A stretch of 64,000 nucleotides of DNA from Anseranas semipalmata (lineage: Eukaryota > Chordata > Aves > Anseriformes > Anseranatidae). The notes beneath the pieces were generated by a model. That model saw only the letters and a program-made list of their open reading frames with translations, did no database searches and had not been told where the DNA came from. Below, one piece after another: positions 47,951 to 62,300 of the stretch (position 1 is the first letter of the stretch; each line of letters starts with the position of its first letter). The translations under genes were made by a program, and so were the position numbers. Location: the NCBI GenBank assembly GCA_013399115.1, contig VXAA01004024.1, forward strand, positions 1 through 64,000, in the 5' to 3' direction.

Positions 47951-49957
47951 ACGGTTTTGCCGCAGTTCCTCCAGGAGGATCGGGTTTTATTTGCTTTGGT
48001 AAATATTTGGAAGTATGCTCGCTTCTTTTAATTGGAAACCACATTTCTCGGTGAATTGCAGCAGCAGAGAATAAGTTCTTTCTACAAGTGTAAATATACA
48101 AGCTCTAAATGAAAAAAAAACCACACAGAAATGTTTTATTCTAGGGTAGTGTTAAAATAAAACATGTGAAATTTGTTTCAGGAAGAACTGTTGAAGCACT
48201 ACAGCTTTTAGTTGTGTGCGTTTATTCTTTACGAGGGTTTTAGAAGTAATTTTTACACATTCTCTTATTAACACATGGTTTGCAGTTTGGGTACGGTTTC
48301 TATTCATTTTGTTACTTTTCTGAGGTACAGTTTGAAAAATGCAACATAAGTAAACTAGGGAATAATTCCTTCTTCATTGTAAAGTGCTTTCACGCAGGAT
48401 ACATGTTTAATTGGTTAATTATAAGCTTTGATACTCGGTGGTAACCCAGTGACTTGTGTGAGAATATAAAAGCACTGTTTCAAAGATCGATGCTTTTTGA
48501 ATTTGATCCAAGGCTGTTGCTTTGGAAAATCTGAGCTAGTTCAAATAGCGACACCACTTTTTTATTTTTCTTCCCCGTATTGAATTTACTCATCAACTAC
48601 GTATCGCAGTTCTGAGCTGCTTAGGACATGTGAATATCAGTAGTTCTTCAGAAGGCGCCAGAACAACTCCAGGTTGCAGATCTGTGTGCTTACAGTGTTA
48701 GGGGTTGTGTTCTTGTTTTACAGCGCCTGTCTCTTCTCACCTTTGGTCTTTTATCAGGCAAATATAGTCGAGCATTCTGAATGATCAATGCCACTGGGAA
48801 TTTGGGGAGCAATCACTGGTAGGATTACTGCTGAACTAAGCTATGATTTTGCCCAAATGATGAAAAATATAGAAAATAAAGGTTTCAAAGCCTTCGTACT
48901 TTGCAGTCAAGCTAGTTTAATTAACCTCTTTCTTCAGGTTACTGGCATAGTTTTAATACTGATGTTATAATTGTTGGTATTATCGAGAACTGATGAATGG
49001 ATCTTCATTTTGGACAAAATCTCAGTATTAGATTTAGGTCTTGCTTGAAACAGTGCTCAATAATGCTGTTTTAGAACTGTGGTATGCAGTGTTGGGGGAA
49101 GAAAGGTCAAAAACAGCAGCGATAACATAAAACAATGTGATGATTTTTCGTTACCTGCATTGAATGTTATTCATGCATTAATCACAATGGTTTATAATAC
49201 AGGAAGTTTATTGGTACAAATTCTGCATTTTCAGTTCTGTTGTCTCATATACTCAAATGCTAAGTAAGAAAGAATGTTGTTTAAATATGTTATTCTGTGT
49301 GTGCCTCCTTCACTGGGAGGGAAGAGAAGTGAAAGATGTTCTAAATCTGCAGGAATTTGGCTCCACCTTCAGAGATAAGAAGGAACAAGTGACAAACCCT
49401 TTTTTTTTAACTAAGCCACTCTGCCTTCCTTCTCTCCAAAGTGTAGAGGTAGAAATTCTTCCCTGTGCCCTTAATGAGCTGTAAAGGATGCTTGTGTGGA
49501 GCTGGTGGCACTGTACTTCCACTTCTAGATAGCTGTGTGATCTGCAGCAAAAATGTGAACCTCAGTGGGACTACTTACAGTCAAGGTTATGTGCATGTTT
49601 TGCAGAAACTGGGCCTTAATGCAGTATTTCTGTGTATGGCATTTTAGGGGAAGCGTCCAAATGGCAACCCAAAGTTTTATTACTGTTTTTTATTTATGAC
49701 CAGTTATGGTGTCTGTACACTACATGCGTGTGCGAAGGGCTAAGCCTGTATAATGGGGCTGTGATAGAATTATAATAATACCTTTTTTTCTTCTTTTGTT
49801 ACTCCCTTAAAGCAGGGTGCTTTCTTACTGTGTTTTTGTGGGAGAGTTTTTGTTTTCCCAAGTTACATTTTATATTCTTTTCTTTCTTCTGTTTCTTTCT
49901 TCTCTTGTGTGTTAAGAAATAATTCTGAATGTGTCAATTTTCCTTTTTTCTTTCTAG
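47853..49957 (+). other. Region between the gap and CD47 exon 2 (mostly intron 1)
   Basis: After about 100 GC-rich bases, the sequence becomes AT-rich. No exon with a signal peptide and a phase-1 donor was seen, so exon 1 is taken to be in the gap. This stretch is then probably CD47 intron 1, possibly with the end of exon 1 at its left edge. Confidence 0.6.
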
Positions 49958-50308
49958 GTTCTGCCCAGCTGGTGTTTAGTCCAGTAGATTTTGTTGAAAG
50001 AGATGCCTGTAATACTACTGTCATTTTACCTTGCCATGTGACTAACCTAAAGGAGAACAATAGCAGTAACATGTTTGTTTCATGGAAAAAACAAGGAAGA
50101 GTACTTTTTTCTTTTAATGGAGCAGAACAGCATATTTACAGGCATGAGACGGTTCCATCAGCTGACTTGCTATCTAAGCAGGATTTGTCTAAGGGTATTG
50201 CCTCGCTAAAACTTAAAAGCGCAGAAGCGGATGATGGAAATTACAGTTGTGAAGTAACAGAATTAAACAGAGAAGGAGAAACAAGAGTTGATCTTAGAAC
50301 CCGCAAAG
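49958..50308 (+). CDS. CD47: CD47 exon 2: IgV domain
   Basis: The 351-base exon has a TTTCTTTCTAG acceptor and an AAAG/GTGAGT donor. It begins SAQLVF, where the Gln is the expected mature N-terminus, cyclised and in contact with SIRP-alpha in human CD47. Cys residues lie in DACNTT, ILPCHV and YSCEVT. The loop TELNREGET equals human TELTREGET with one Thr-to-Asn change. Sequons occur at CNTT, NNSS and NYS. Confidence 0.97.
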
Positions 50309-53300
50309 GTGAGTTGTCTGCCGTCGGTTTAGAACCTGTTGGGAGAGAAAAGCAAGATCTTACGGGAAGGAGAAAAATAACGAATATGACAATATTACTG
50401 CTTGAAATTGAATATGCCAAATGTGTAGCATCCAGACCTTCTAACTTGAATGCTATAAGAGCTCTAAGACTTCATCTAAGGGTGCGCTGTTTTTCAGTGA
50501 GGTTGAAAATGCTGCTACTACTACTGAGTGATAACTTTTTACGGATGTGTATCATTAAATGTCTTCTTTGGGCAGATGAAGTTAGACTGAAGTAACGGTG
50601 ACTAAGTGAGGAATTTCTTGCTTAGCAAGCCATTTTACTTTATCTTGTCAGACGCAGCCCGTGTGCTGCAGTGCCTTAGCTGTTGAATAATGGTATCTGC
50701 TATACATGTGCAGTCTGTCTAGTATTTTGCAGAAGTGACAGTTTCACTGAACATGTGTATATTGTTTATCTGTTCTGCACAGTAGACTTGATTCTTGCTT
50801 CTGGAAGGTTTCTTAGAACTGAAAGCGCTACATGTACATAGCACATGGAGCCTTACGAGTCCGCTGTTGAATAGTCCTAAGACACTTCCTGCTATTAGTT
50901 TTTGCATTTGTCATTAAGCTGTGTTTGAATACCAAACAGATGTTACTCGTGTCCTGCTGCAAACATCTGTGTAATTCACAGTTGGGTCTACTGATGGAGT
51001 TAATCATATACACTGCAGAACAAACGCACTCCTGAAGTAGCCAGAGGGGTACAGCCACTGACAGATTGAGGATGCTACAAAATCATTCAGTTCTTAGAAC
51101 GCTGCAAAAACAGAGGAAGAGGAGTAGGCAACTTCCTTTCTTCTGTTACTGCCTTCCCCTCGCTCAGCCTTTTTGGGCTGCTTTTGTTAGTCAGTGTTGC
51201 TCTGTAGAAGAGAAAGTAAGGCTTGAGAACCTAGGAGAACCAAGTTCCATTTGCAGATAAGCTGGGCCAATGTTAAGGTTTATTGAAGACTGGGTCTTCT
51301 GTTCAGGTGACTTTTCTAAAATCAAAGATTTTTTCCTTTTTTTAAAAAAGGTCGGTAATCATGTTAGTAAAACATTGCATGTGATGCAGGATGCAATTTT
51401 ATTGTTGTTTGGCTTTTTTGCATTTCTTAGCCTTTCTCTTTGCTTAGAACTTTGAAAGAGTTATAGAGACTACAGAACAGGAAACTGATGTAATTTTTCT
51501 GGTTTCGTTTTCTAGTTGACAGTTGTGGCGTGGAGAATACCCCAACACCAGTGGATAAATGTGGTTGGTGAAGAATTTATAGTTGCAAGCTTGTGTTAGG
51601 TTTGAGAGTATATGCTAGAAAATGTAAAATTTAGTCTTGTGTTTGGGGGTTTAACTGAAGCTACAACAATTGCTTGCTCTCGTTTTAAGACCTTTTGCAT
51701 AATCTTTTGGTGCTTGTTCTTCAGTGTTCTGGAGGTGCTGTTGAGAAGGAAGTGTAGCAAGGGAGGTTTGAAAAGGGTTGGTGAATATCGGAAATCTTGT
51801 AATAAGTCTTCACTCTGTCATTTCTGAGCAGCGAACTCATGCTGTCGCTCGTAGTATGTTGCAATTGTTCTTAAAGGATGTATTATAAAAGCCAACTATT
51901 CTCCATTTCGCTTTGTCAATATACGCTTTCTGTATAGAAAGTGAGTAGCAGAGCGAGCAAGATTTTTATGCCAGTGCCCTCATCTTTGGCCACACTTTTT
52001 CCTGATCAGCTGTCTTCACAAGAGAGTGACTGTAAGAGTGTGGTTTTAATTTGTGGATTTCATTTTATTTTCCCTGTGTCTGGAAGTCTCCTATTAATTT
52101 AGAGCCGGCTTCCTTATATTGGCTTTCAAACTCAAGTTTTTAGCCAGGAATTTACTTTATTTCCATGAAGCACTGGCTTAAGGGAAATGTATTAGCAAGA
52201 AAATGTGTTCAGCTGTTTCTCATACTTGCGTGCATCAACAATATTGCAAGCATCTCCATACACAAAGTGCTTTTACATTCTGAGACTTGACCGTACCTGG
52301 TGGTCCCATGCTGCATGCTGAAATCCCAGCAGGTGCCAGGCTTCGTGGCTGCTTCTTTGTGTCCAGAATAGCTGGTAGTAACGCTGGAGGTGCTGCAGAG
52401 GAAGTGATGCTACTTGTCAGTCGCTGCTTGCAGGTGCTTTCAAGTCATGAATAATTCCTTTACATCAAGCACATCACTGGGATTTGCCCACAGGGTTTGG
52501 TTTATCCAAACAATGGCAACTGTGCATTGAAGTTACTGTTCAATATTAGTTTCTTTTTTTTTGAAAATGCAAATGAAGCAAAAAGTCTTCCCTTAAACAG
52601 TATAATAAATAAGGCTTTCTTTTTGCGATAAGGGAGTTGACAGATATTCCTCCGCTTCTCTGCCTGTAGGGAGAGAAAGCAGGAAATGTGTTTCAGAGCA
52701 TCCGTGTTTCCATGCACTCTCTTGACTACAGTACTACAGGGCTCATTTCTTGGAATCCTGTACCTGTACAGGTTTCTGGGAGGGTTTGTTTCAGCAAAGA
52801 GGAAAGTTGGATCGACTGCTAGGCTTTTCCTACGTTTTTGCTTATATAGACTTGGTTTAAAAACTCATACTGGCTACAGAGCCTATTTCTTGAAGTAGGC
52901 TGTGGTCCTAGAGAATTAATAGTGCTACATATTTTCAAAAAGACATTTCTGTTGTGTCTTAGCAGAAAAGAGTACAGCTTAAGACCAGTAATAAACAGAG
53001 CACGTGTTTATTACTAGCAGAAGGCCACAGACTTGCTCCCCCTGGTTTTTGATCAATTTGGGAACTAATCCCTGCGGCAGAGCAGCAGTTACACTGGGTT
53101 TCTGTTGAAGCCCCTTGCTGCCATAGTTACATTATTACTAATAGGAGATAACTCGCTTAAAGGCAAATTCTAATGTTCTGGGAGATGCACTGTCTGCTAA
53201 CGGATGTGTATTCCCAGCGGCAACATCCTAGTGTAGCAGCGGCACGTGTACAGATAACACGTGCCACTTCTCGATATTATGGTAACTTGTGCTGGATTGC

Positions 53301-56300
53301 AGCAGGTAACACTCCAATAAAACACAGAACCGCCATTATAAGAATTATTTTGTTGGGTTGGATGTGAATGTAGATACCGGGTGAGAAACATGAATGACAG
53401 ATTTTGAGCCAGAACACCGATTTAAACAAAAATTTGGAAAATATCAAATGCAAAGAGAAGAAAGCTTCCTAAAGAAAAAATGGACCTGAAATGCCCACCT
53501 CTCGCTTATTTTTCACATCCTGATTTTTTTTTACCATCCTTTTCCAAATAACCTGCATAAATTGTGATATAGCTTTGCTTGTAGTACTGTTCATTTGGGG
53601 GGGAAGGGGGAGACAGAGAGACTAAAGGAGATGTGAAGGGCTGAAAGCAAGGATTTTTTGTGGAGAACTGTTTTCTTACCATGAAATAATGCTTTCCTTC
53701 CTCTTAGGTATTACTGTCGCTTGAGAAACATGAATCTGGTCTTTAATAATAACAGAACAATTGAACCAAGATAATTACATATAGTGGAAGTCTTTAATTC
53801 CACTTTACTTAAACTTGCTCTCTATGGAATTCATGAAGTTCAGACTGTCCTCAAGGTATTACTTGGCATGGAAAATTGTGAGGCGTTGCTACTTAATTCC
53901 ATGTTTCTGGAGCTGTAGGTAGAGTTTTGAAATATGGCAAGTAAGTGCAAGGAGTACGCATCTAAGTGAAGATTAGAAATTTCTTCGGAAATGAGTGTGG
54001 AGGCAGAGGAACAGTGGCAAGTATAATGTAAGAAAAAGCGACTTTGGATTCCACTGTGTGAGTCTAAATGATGTTATGAGCAGAGATGCCAGAATCAACT
54101 GCATTTTCCAGTTCAGTGGAGAGGTTTTCAGAATTGCATGTTGGAAGGTGGCTTGCATGATCTTACAGCACAAGTGACTGAACAACCTAAGGCATCCAAA
54201 CTGCAAGGGAAAAAAGCTAAATGGGTGATGGTGGGAAGACATAAAGGAAAATGTGTGGCTTCTAAAAGTAACAAAGCAATGTTTCCCTCTGACTTAAGCT
54301 AGCTCCTGTATTCCTTATCACACATCTGGATTACTTCAGGAATTAAAGCGGTTGGGAGTAGAGTAGAACAGCTGGGGAAACATCAAATCGGGCCTTTCAG
54401 ATCTTGCCTAACTTCCCTGATTAGCCTAAATACACCATTTTTCTAATCTACCGTGCTGTTTGCAATTCTACAAGCTAGCTAGCTTGTGCTGCCAGACAAC
54501 AGCATGGACATATCCTCTGCTGCACTGGAGATTAAGACCTACCATTTGGAAATGTTACAGTAAGTAGAAATACTGAAAAAATAGGTTGTCACACAAGATT
54601 AGAGTGAAAATTACATAGGTAGAAGTCATGGCTTTCATAGCATTAAGAGTTATAACAGGCTAGCTATTAAATGCTGTCTTGAACAATCTAGAGGATAGCC
54701 TAAAAGGAGCAATAAATGCTAGTAATCTCACTTTTTGTTTTCTTCTGCCATTTTTCTTTGTTTATTCTCTAGGGCGACAGTTTGACCTAGTGGAAAGTGT
54801 TGTCATCGCAGTGTTGCTGTCCTTAATTGTTATTTTTTGCTGGGCTCAGTTAGGTGTTATTGGTAAGTATTGACTCTAATTCTTTGCAACTATTGACTTG
54901 TCCTAAAATTGCTTGTGTAAAAGCATCTGTGCAGGATGAAAGGTGGTACTTACATTTAAAAGGGTGTGTGGTAGAATTGATTCAGATAATACACAGCGGG
55001 GCAGTGTGTCTTCTTTGTCAAATAACTTAGCATTTGGTTTGCTCTGGAACCCCCTCCTGACCATCCACACACTGTTATTTATCTTAATTTCTGGGATTGT
55101 TTTGGAATGTATCAACTAACACCATTAGAGAGTTAACTCTGTTACAGTTCTTAGAAAAGTTCCCACACCCTGTTACTTATAGGCATTCAGTAAGAGCACA
55201 CCGAGCTAAACTTTTGCCCTGTATTATCTTCCATTTTGCTTTCCAGCAGGTCTTGCACCCTTTCAAGCACATGTAATGCACATTTTTGGCAGCAAGCTAC
55301 AAAAACACTGTAGTCAGGCATTTGCAGAGTTTGGGACCTTTGAACTGGGAGGAGGGGAAAAAAAAAAAGCACAAGACCTTTTGAGTAAGATCATCTGTAT
55401 TTTGGGGCTTCATTGTGCCCCGTGATGACAAAACGTACACAATGTAGGTAGAGGCACTTTGTTGTGGGGTTCTAGCCCTAATCAGTGGGATCTGGGTCAG
55501 CCTGCTCTGCCTTGCTTGGAGGCTGGGGATTGCTCCTGAGGTTAAGGCACTTATCAGCTGAAAGTCTTTGTAGAAGGTATGACGTGTGGCCTAAAAGGTC
55601 TGTGTTTAGAGCTAGTCTGCTGTATGGTAGCATTTCTGCTGCCAGTGTTGCAAATGATGAGCTTTTTTTGCATGTGTGGAAGCTTTGCAGGGTATAGTTA
55701 ATAATGTCTACTGTCCTTAATTAAAACAAGGAAGCATTTCTTCACTGTTGGTTCACTGTGGCATTACTGGATGATTAGAAGCAGAAACATATTTCATTTT
55801 ACGGTCATAAAATCAACGTTAGAGAAATATCATGCTCTCCCCTTCATGTTAAATTGTGTATTAGTTTCTTGCACTGGCTGAGTTACAATTTAACATTGAC
55901 ATCAATGATTTTGTTAAATATTTTCAGAGGCAATACATTCACTAGTGTCAGACATCCTTAGGTATTCTTCATACCATGGTGTCCAACATGTATGCAGTGT
56001 GGAGAGTACTTTATGTCCTAGTCTGTTTCGGATAGTTCCCTGTGGTGCATTTTGTTACATAAATCTTTGAGTTTTTTCAGCCTTTTCAATTTGTAGACTT
56101 CTCAAAAAAAAAAAAAAAAAAAAAAAATCTGCCTTGAGTCAAGTCCATAAGAAATGGACGGAAATATCACTCAGAGTGATTTGTAGTAATCACATACGTA
56201 TTCAGTCATTTATATATAATTTCATTTCTTACCTTTTCACGAACCTCTGAAAGCAGTATGTGAACCTTCAAAGGTCCATCTGTGGTCAGAGGTTGATAAC

Positions 56301-59300
56301 TAATACATATATTTTTTATGATTTTATTTCCAGAGAGTTAGATTCCTGATTTTTCATTATTATTTATAGTGGTTTAAGACTCTCTGATTTGTTCTGATAT
56401 GTTCTGGAATTGTCATTGCCTTGCATTTGTACCAGAACTTGCATATTTTTAGCATTTTGATAGCAAAGTAATAATTGCCCTGGGAATAACCATGGATACA
56501 TCCGTGGAGAAGCACTATCATTTTACAGGAGTAAGTTGAGCCTGCTTGGATTTTATTGCATCTCTGTACTTTGTTGCGAGCTCTGTGACTTCTCTGGGGA
56601 AAACTAATCCCTCTAACTCACTGAATGTGGGTGTACTTACTTTTTTTTTCCTATAGTTTGCACTGTTTTAGTTAACCTGTGAATCCGATGATGCTACAGT
56701 ATACCTTTAGATACATTTGTAACAAATGTATGTATTTGTTAAACTGAGCTTGATTTTTGTGTACCACACTCGGGAATAATGTTTTTGGGGGGTGTTGTTG
56801 TTTTTTTGTTTGTTTGTTTGGCTTGGTCTTTCTCCAGGATTAACTTTTAGGAAATGTGTAGTGTATCCATTACTTACTTTTGCCTTTGTGTCTTGCTTTC
56901 CTTGTCAGGCATATTTCTAATATGAAAAAATGTGAATTTCAAGTAGAGAGATGCAGTAATTTCTTTTACTACTGTTACTATTCCAAATAAATTGTTGGTC
57001 TAAGTGATAGTAGTACTTGAGAGTGTGACTGGGGTCCTGTTCTGTTAAGCTATGTGAACATAATGAAAGGTAGAGTTTTAATTACGAGAGAGAGCATTCT
57101 GTAACCCTTCCATAGATCAGATACTATGAAAGATTTTGTCACGTATACCCTCTAAAATATTTATTGTATCCTAGTAACATTTTTTTGTGCTAACACAGTG
57201 CCTGTAAGCAGGATGTTATTTCTGTACATGCTCTTTGTTATTCCTTATGAAGTTATTTACTGTATTTGTTCTCTGCTAGTGATTACCAACTTTGACGTAT
57301 ACCAAGATTGCTGGTATATGAATTTTCAAGCTTGGAGCAAGCACTGCCTATTTTGTCATAGTTTTAGCAGTGCATAAGGCAGAAACAAAACAAACACGGC
57401 TATTTACTATGTTGATGCGTTTGTACTGTTCCTTCTTTTCCAAAGACTCCTCAAGTGCTGCTGCTTTGAAACCTTCTAGTGGAATCAACCATCGCTGAGA
57501 TGGCAACTATTTTAACATTGCAATTTTACTGAAAATTAGTCTTACCTATGGCATCTGAACATATGTAGATCATTCCTATCTACCTAGCCACAAAGCATTC
57601 TGGTGACAGGAGCATCACCGTGTCACACATCTAAGGTTGCACAGTGTCACTGGGAAGAGAGTTTCTAAATCCATGTCTCACATTCACCCGAGTAAAAAAT
57701 TTGCTACCGCATAATTTAAATATAAATCATGCATCTCCTTGAATTAACCTGTACCATGTCCCAAAGTTATTTTGGTAACGTTGCACCCAAATTGTATAGG
57801 AGGTGGAATTAAGAGTTTGGTACTTTAGTTAATGTCAGGTTTCACTTATCTAAGTGAGACAGATTGACCGTATCAAACAATGAAAGCAAGTGAAGTCTTG
57901 GTGTTATTTATAGTTCTAAATCTAAGCAGTTTGTGTCTTTGTTTAGGTCAATAGTCCTAGTTATAAAATCTGTGTATTTTTATGAGAGTATCTGTATGTC
58001 TGATCTGTTTCTTCTCTGTTTCTCTTGGTTTTGTTTTTAAGCGTTAAAATGTGAAAATGTACGTAAGAAGAAAAACGGCATTGCTGTAGGATGTAGCATC
58101 TTCACAGCTGTTGCTGTTATAGCTGTCGCTCTTTTAGTCCAAGGTAAGTGTAATGAAATTGCCTTCCTAGTTTATGGGAATAAGAGCACAAATTAATCTC
58201 TTCCATGCTGTCACGTGAAGTTAGTACCACCTATTAATTGCTACCTGCTAATTTTAAAATGAAGAAACTATAGAGTACAAGAGAAACAGCACTGTGAATG
58301 TCACGGGATTGCAGAATGGTTGAGGTTGGAAGGGGCATCTGGAGATCATCTGGTCCAACCCCCCTGCCAAGCAGGGTCACCTAGAGCACGTTGTACAGGA
58401 TCGCATCCAGTCGGGTTTTGAATATCTCCAGAGAAGGAGACTCCACAGCCTCTCTGGGTAACCTGTTCCAGTGCTCCGTCACCCTCACAGTAAAGAAGCT
58501 TTTCCTCATATTCAGCCGGCCTTCCTGTGTTTCAGTTTGTGCCTGTTGCCTCTTGTCCTGTCGTGGGGCACCACCGAAAATAGTCTGGTCCCATCGTCTT
58601 GACACCCTCCCTGAAGATATTTATATATGTTGATAAGATCCCCTCTCAGTCTTCTCTTCTCCAGGCTAAACAGTCCCAGCTCTCTCAGCCTTTCCTTGTA
58701 AGAGGGGTTCTCCAGTTTCCTAATTTCCTTTGTGGTGCTCATAGATGGTCATAGGGAGATGCAGACTCCAAACTGATTTTTATTTTCTGTGTTGCTACCT
58801 TGAATATTAGGGGCTAGGGAGTGACTCCTGGTGTTTCAGTGGACTTTTGGGAACCCTGAAAATTTAATGATACTCATGTTTTACTTTTATTGCTTTGTAC
58901 TTTATTCCAACAAAGGATTTCTGTTTTACTAATTTCCATACAACTGTTTGCAGATGGCAATATTAACATGTATCGAATGGGTCTTGCTTTTATTGTCCTA
59001 CCTGCTGCAATATTGATGGTACTTCAATGCTCTATATTTAAAATGGGTGAGTATTTGTTTATTCACCAGCTCAAGAACATACTGATAGAAAACTGAGGAC
59101 TCCCCCCCTCAACTCATATAATCTATGTGCTACTTTACTTTTTTATAAATAGGTGCTACGATAGCATGCTGGGTTCCTGACCTTTCTAGCATCTCAAACC
59201 AAAAAATGTCTAACCTGTGTTTGTTTGGCTGAGTTGCTTCAGGGAGGAGGTATAAATCCATGCTTGAGAAAAGAGATTGAGTGGGACATATGACTGGTTC

Positions 59301-62300
59301 CTGCTCTTCCTTCCTGGGTCTTGGGACTGGGATAAATAGCTAACCCTCAAAATGTATCTGTTTCATTTTTTCTACTTAAGTTTTATTTATAATTTTTTGT
59401 TATTTGTGCACACAAAAGATCCCCGAGTTTTTGCTGTCATGTTGGCTGGCTGAGTTTGGAATTTAGGAGAACCTGAATTTTCTTTGTGTGAATGATCTAC
59501 CTTTCATATCTCTGTAGCTGATACTTGAAAATTACAAATTTCGTTTTTTCCTCCATCTCTTTTCCAGTTCTCGATGGTCTAACACGTAAAGGATATGCTC
59601 TGATAGGTTTGCAAGGTTTTGGTTATATAATTGCTTTGGTTGGTTTTGCACTGTGTGTCTCAGGTAAGCAATGTATCTTCTGTAAAAGTGTCTTTTTACC
59701 TTTGTGCCTTCTAACACAAAAATGCTGTGAATATAGCTTCACTACATTGAGCGTTAGCAAGTAACTCGTGGAAATAGGACTACTGTGTTAATGCTCTTTT
59801 ATCTGGTGAAAGAAGGGTAGCCCAAAGGCACTATTACATCAGTTTAATTAGTATGACTATATCCATCATGACTGCATTCTATGAGCAGTTGCTTTAAAAT
59901 ATATTTTAATTGTTTTAATTCTTGCAACAGTTGGTTGCACCCTGTAGAGTCACCTGAAACAAACACTGACCTTTATTACTGTTATTCTTACTGAGGTCTA
60001 AAGAATAGAGAAACAAAACAAATCCCTAATAGAGCCATAATTGTTTTCTAATGTTCAATGAATAAATCAGAAATTCCTTGTTAATCGCTGCTTGTATGCA
60101 AATGATAACTGAATTGCTGGGAGTTGGATGTCATTGAAACAGCCTAAGGCGGCAAATGTGGAAGCAGTAACTTGGAAGCATTCTTGCACTGTTTAAGTCT
60201 GGTAGTGGCTGGCATTTTGTTTCAGCTCTGAAAAACAATCACTGATGTGGAGGAACACCATTTAAACACAACACTCAGCAGTACCCCTTCTCTACTTCTA
60301 ACCTTTCCTTTGTCCTTCTCCTTTTTGTCCTCCATTTCTGTACCACCACCAGAAAGCCCTACAACAGAGAATAGGGTGTATTTAGGACTAGCTATCCTTG
60401 GCCGTGTATTTAGTTGTAGCATACATATTTGGGTTCATCTAAGCATTTGGACATCTATTTTATTGTTTCTTAAAGACATTTTTCATTTTAATCATTTATT
60501 TGATTGGGGATTTAAGAAAGTGTTTCTCCTTGCAATGGTTTCTAAAGGTTTCTCCACTCTTTGTGAAATTATGGACCTTCCAGTGGAGCCCTGATTTGAG
60601 TTTTATGTTCATTAAGTATTTACAGAAGTATTTGTAAGGGGCACCTAAGTGTTGTCAAGTAGTATGTAATAGTGAAATAACACTTTATCAGAAATCTCTC
60701 ATCAGTTTATCTTCTGAAGTAATCCAAAATGGAGGATGTTTTTATTACGTTCTCAAATAGAAAGTCACCCTCTCTTTTCAGGGAGACCTTCTCACAGGTC
60801 ATAGGAGGTAGATGTTAGCTCTATCTCTGGAATTTTAGCTCAAGGACCCTTAAGTATCAGTAGCTTATCCTAGGATCAGCTCACAGGTAGCTGCAATGAC
60901 TTCAAGGCCCTGGAAAAATGGGTGATTAACAAAGATCAGAGAACAAGAGAATTTTTGGAATGGCCCCTGGGTAGGTTCTGATAGCCAATTTCTGCTCTGT
61001 AAACTTGGGAGCAGTCCTGGTATCTGAAATGGACTTGCCTCAGAACTGTCCTCATATTCTTCTCCCTTGTAAAGGGGAAAAAATGGAGAGGGGAGAAAAA
61101 AAAAAGACCGACCCTTTTTCCATGTTCTGTCAATAACACTATTGTATTCTGTAATCTAATGCTATTGTAGTTGAAAGAAATGGGATTGAAGATATAAGGT
61201 TAAATATAAAATCTAAATAATGTCACCAATCACAGTGATGTCAGTAGAATACTACTGCTAAACTGTTAACCAGGATAAATTAATAAATGCGTTTTTATCA
61301 TTAAAGAACACATACAAAAAAAATGCAAAAGTAGCTTTGGGAGAGGCTTGAAAGAAATTAATCACTTCTGTTTTTATCGGGCTTATTTATTATTTATTTA
61401 TATCTGAAAAGTTTGTGCTGTTACTTGTGTCAGATGATACAATATCTTGTTTCTTAACAGCGTGTCCTCCAGTACTTCTGTCTGTTGTAATTGCCGGCTT
61501 AGTTGTTATGGCTGTTGCGGATCTGCTTGCTCTGGTTTATGTGTATACTAGTTGTAAGTAGCATCTAATATTCTGTATTGATTTTATTTATTTATTTTAG
61601 ATTTCACAATTACATAGTTAAAATAACTACTGAAAAGTTGTATGCATTGGGTTTTGTTTCGTAGAGACTGTTGAGAATCTGGAGTAAAAAAAGAAGTTTT
61701 AGTTTATAGTAAACAGAGCTGGGTTTCCTAAGTAAGAGTGTTTCAGCTGTAAGATGTTGCTGTTTAAGCTCTGAATGTACACAGTTGTCTAGCTGAAGAT
61801 TAGGACTGAAAGAGAGAAAGGATTTCAAGGACTCTGTGGAGTGGGTTACAGGATGGTGCAGACAACAGCTTATAGTAGATATGCTCAGAATATGAATTCA
61901 AGGAAGCAAAATCTGCCTAATGATTTCCATGGGTTAGATGTAGCTTAAAATAAGACCAATTTGAATGAGGATCTTTTGTTTTAGTGAGTCCTGTTTTTCT
62001 TATGCTTAATTTTAAAACCAGGAGCAAAGAATAGTAACAATTTGTTTCTGAAACTGGTCTGTTCACCAGGTCTCAAAAAGAGGAAAGACTTGAAGGTATA
62101 AAATCCAGTCAGGCCTTCTAAGTAAGCAAAAAGCAAATCAATGCTGTGTGATGGAATGTGGTGCAGACATCTCTAAGCTGGCACGCCGCAGCATAACACC
62201 ATGTGGACTTTATAACTTGGGTGTGAGAGAGCAGAGTAGCTTTATTTGCTTCAAGCTGTGCATGAAGGCTCTTCAAACAGCTTGTTAATTTGGATGTAGA

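Noticed and set aside
46942..47952. Four long open frames of over 300 residues
   Set aside because: They cross the N gap; the unknown bases hide stop codons, so they are artefacts.
49909..50595. Single 228-residue protein starting before CD47 exon 2
   Set aside because: The frame runs from the intron across the acceptor and past the donor; only 49958-50308 is supported as exon.
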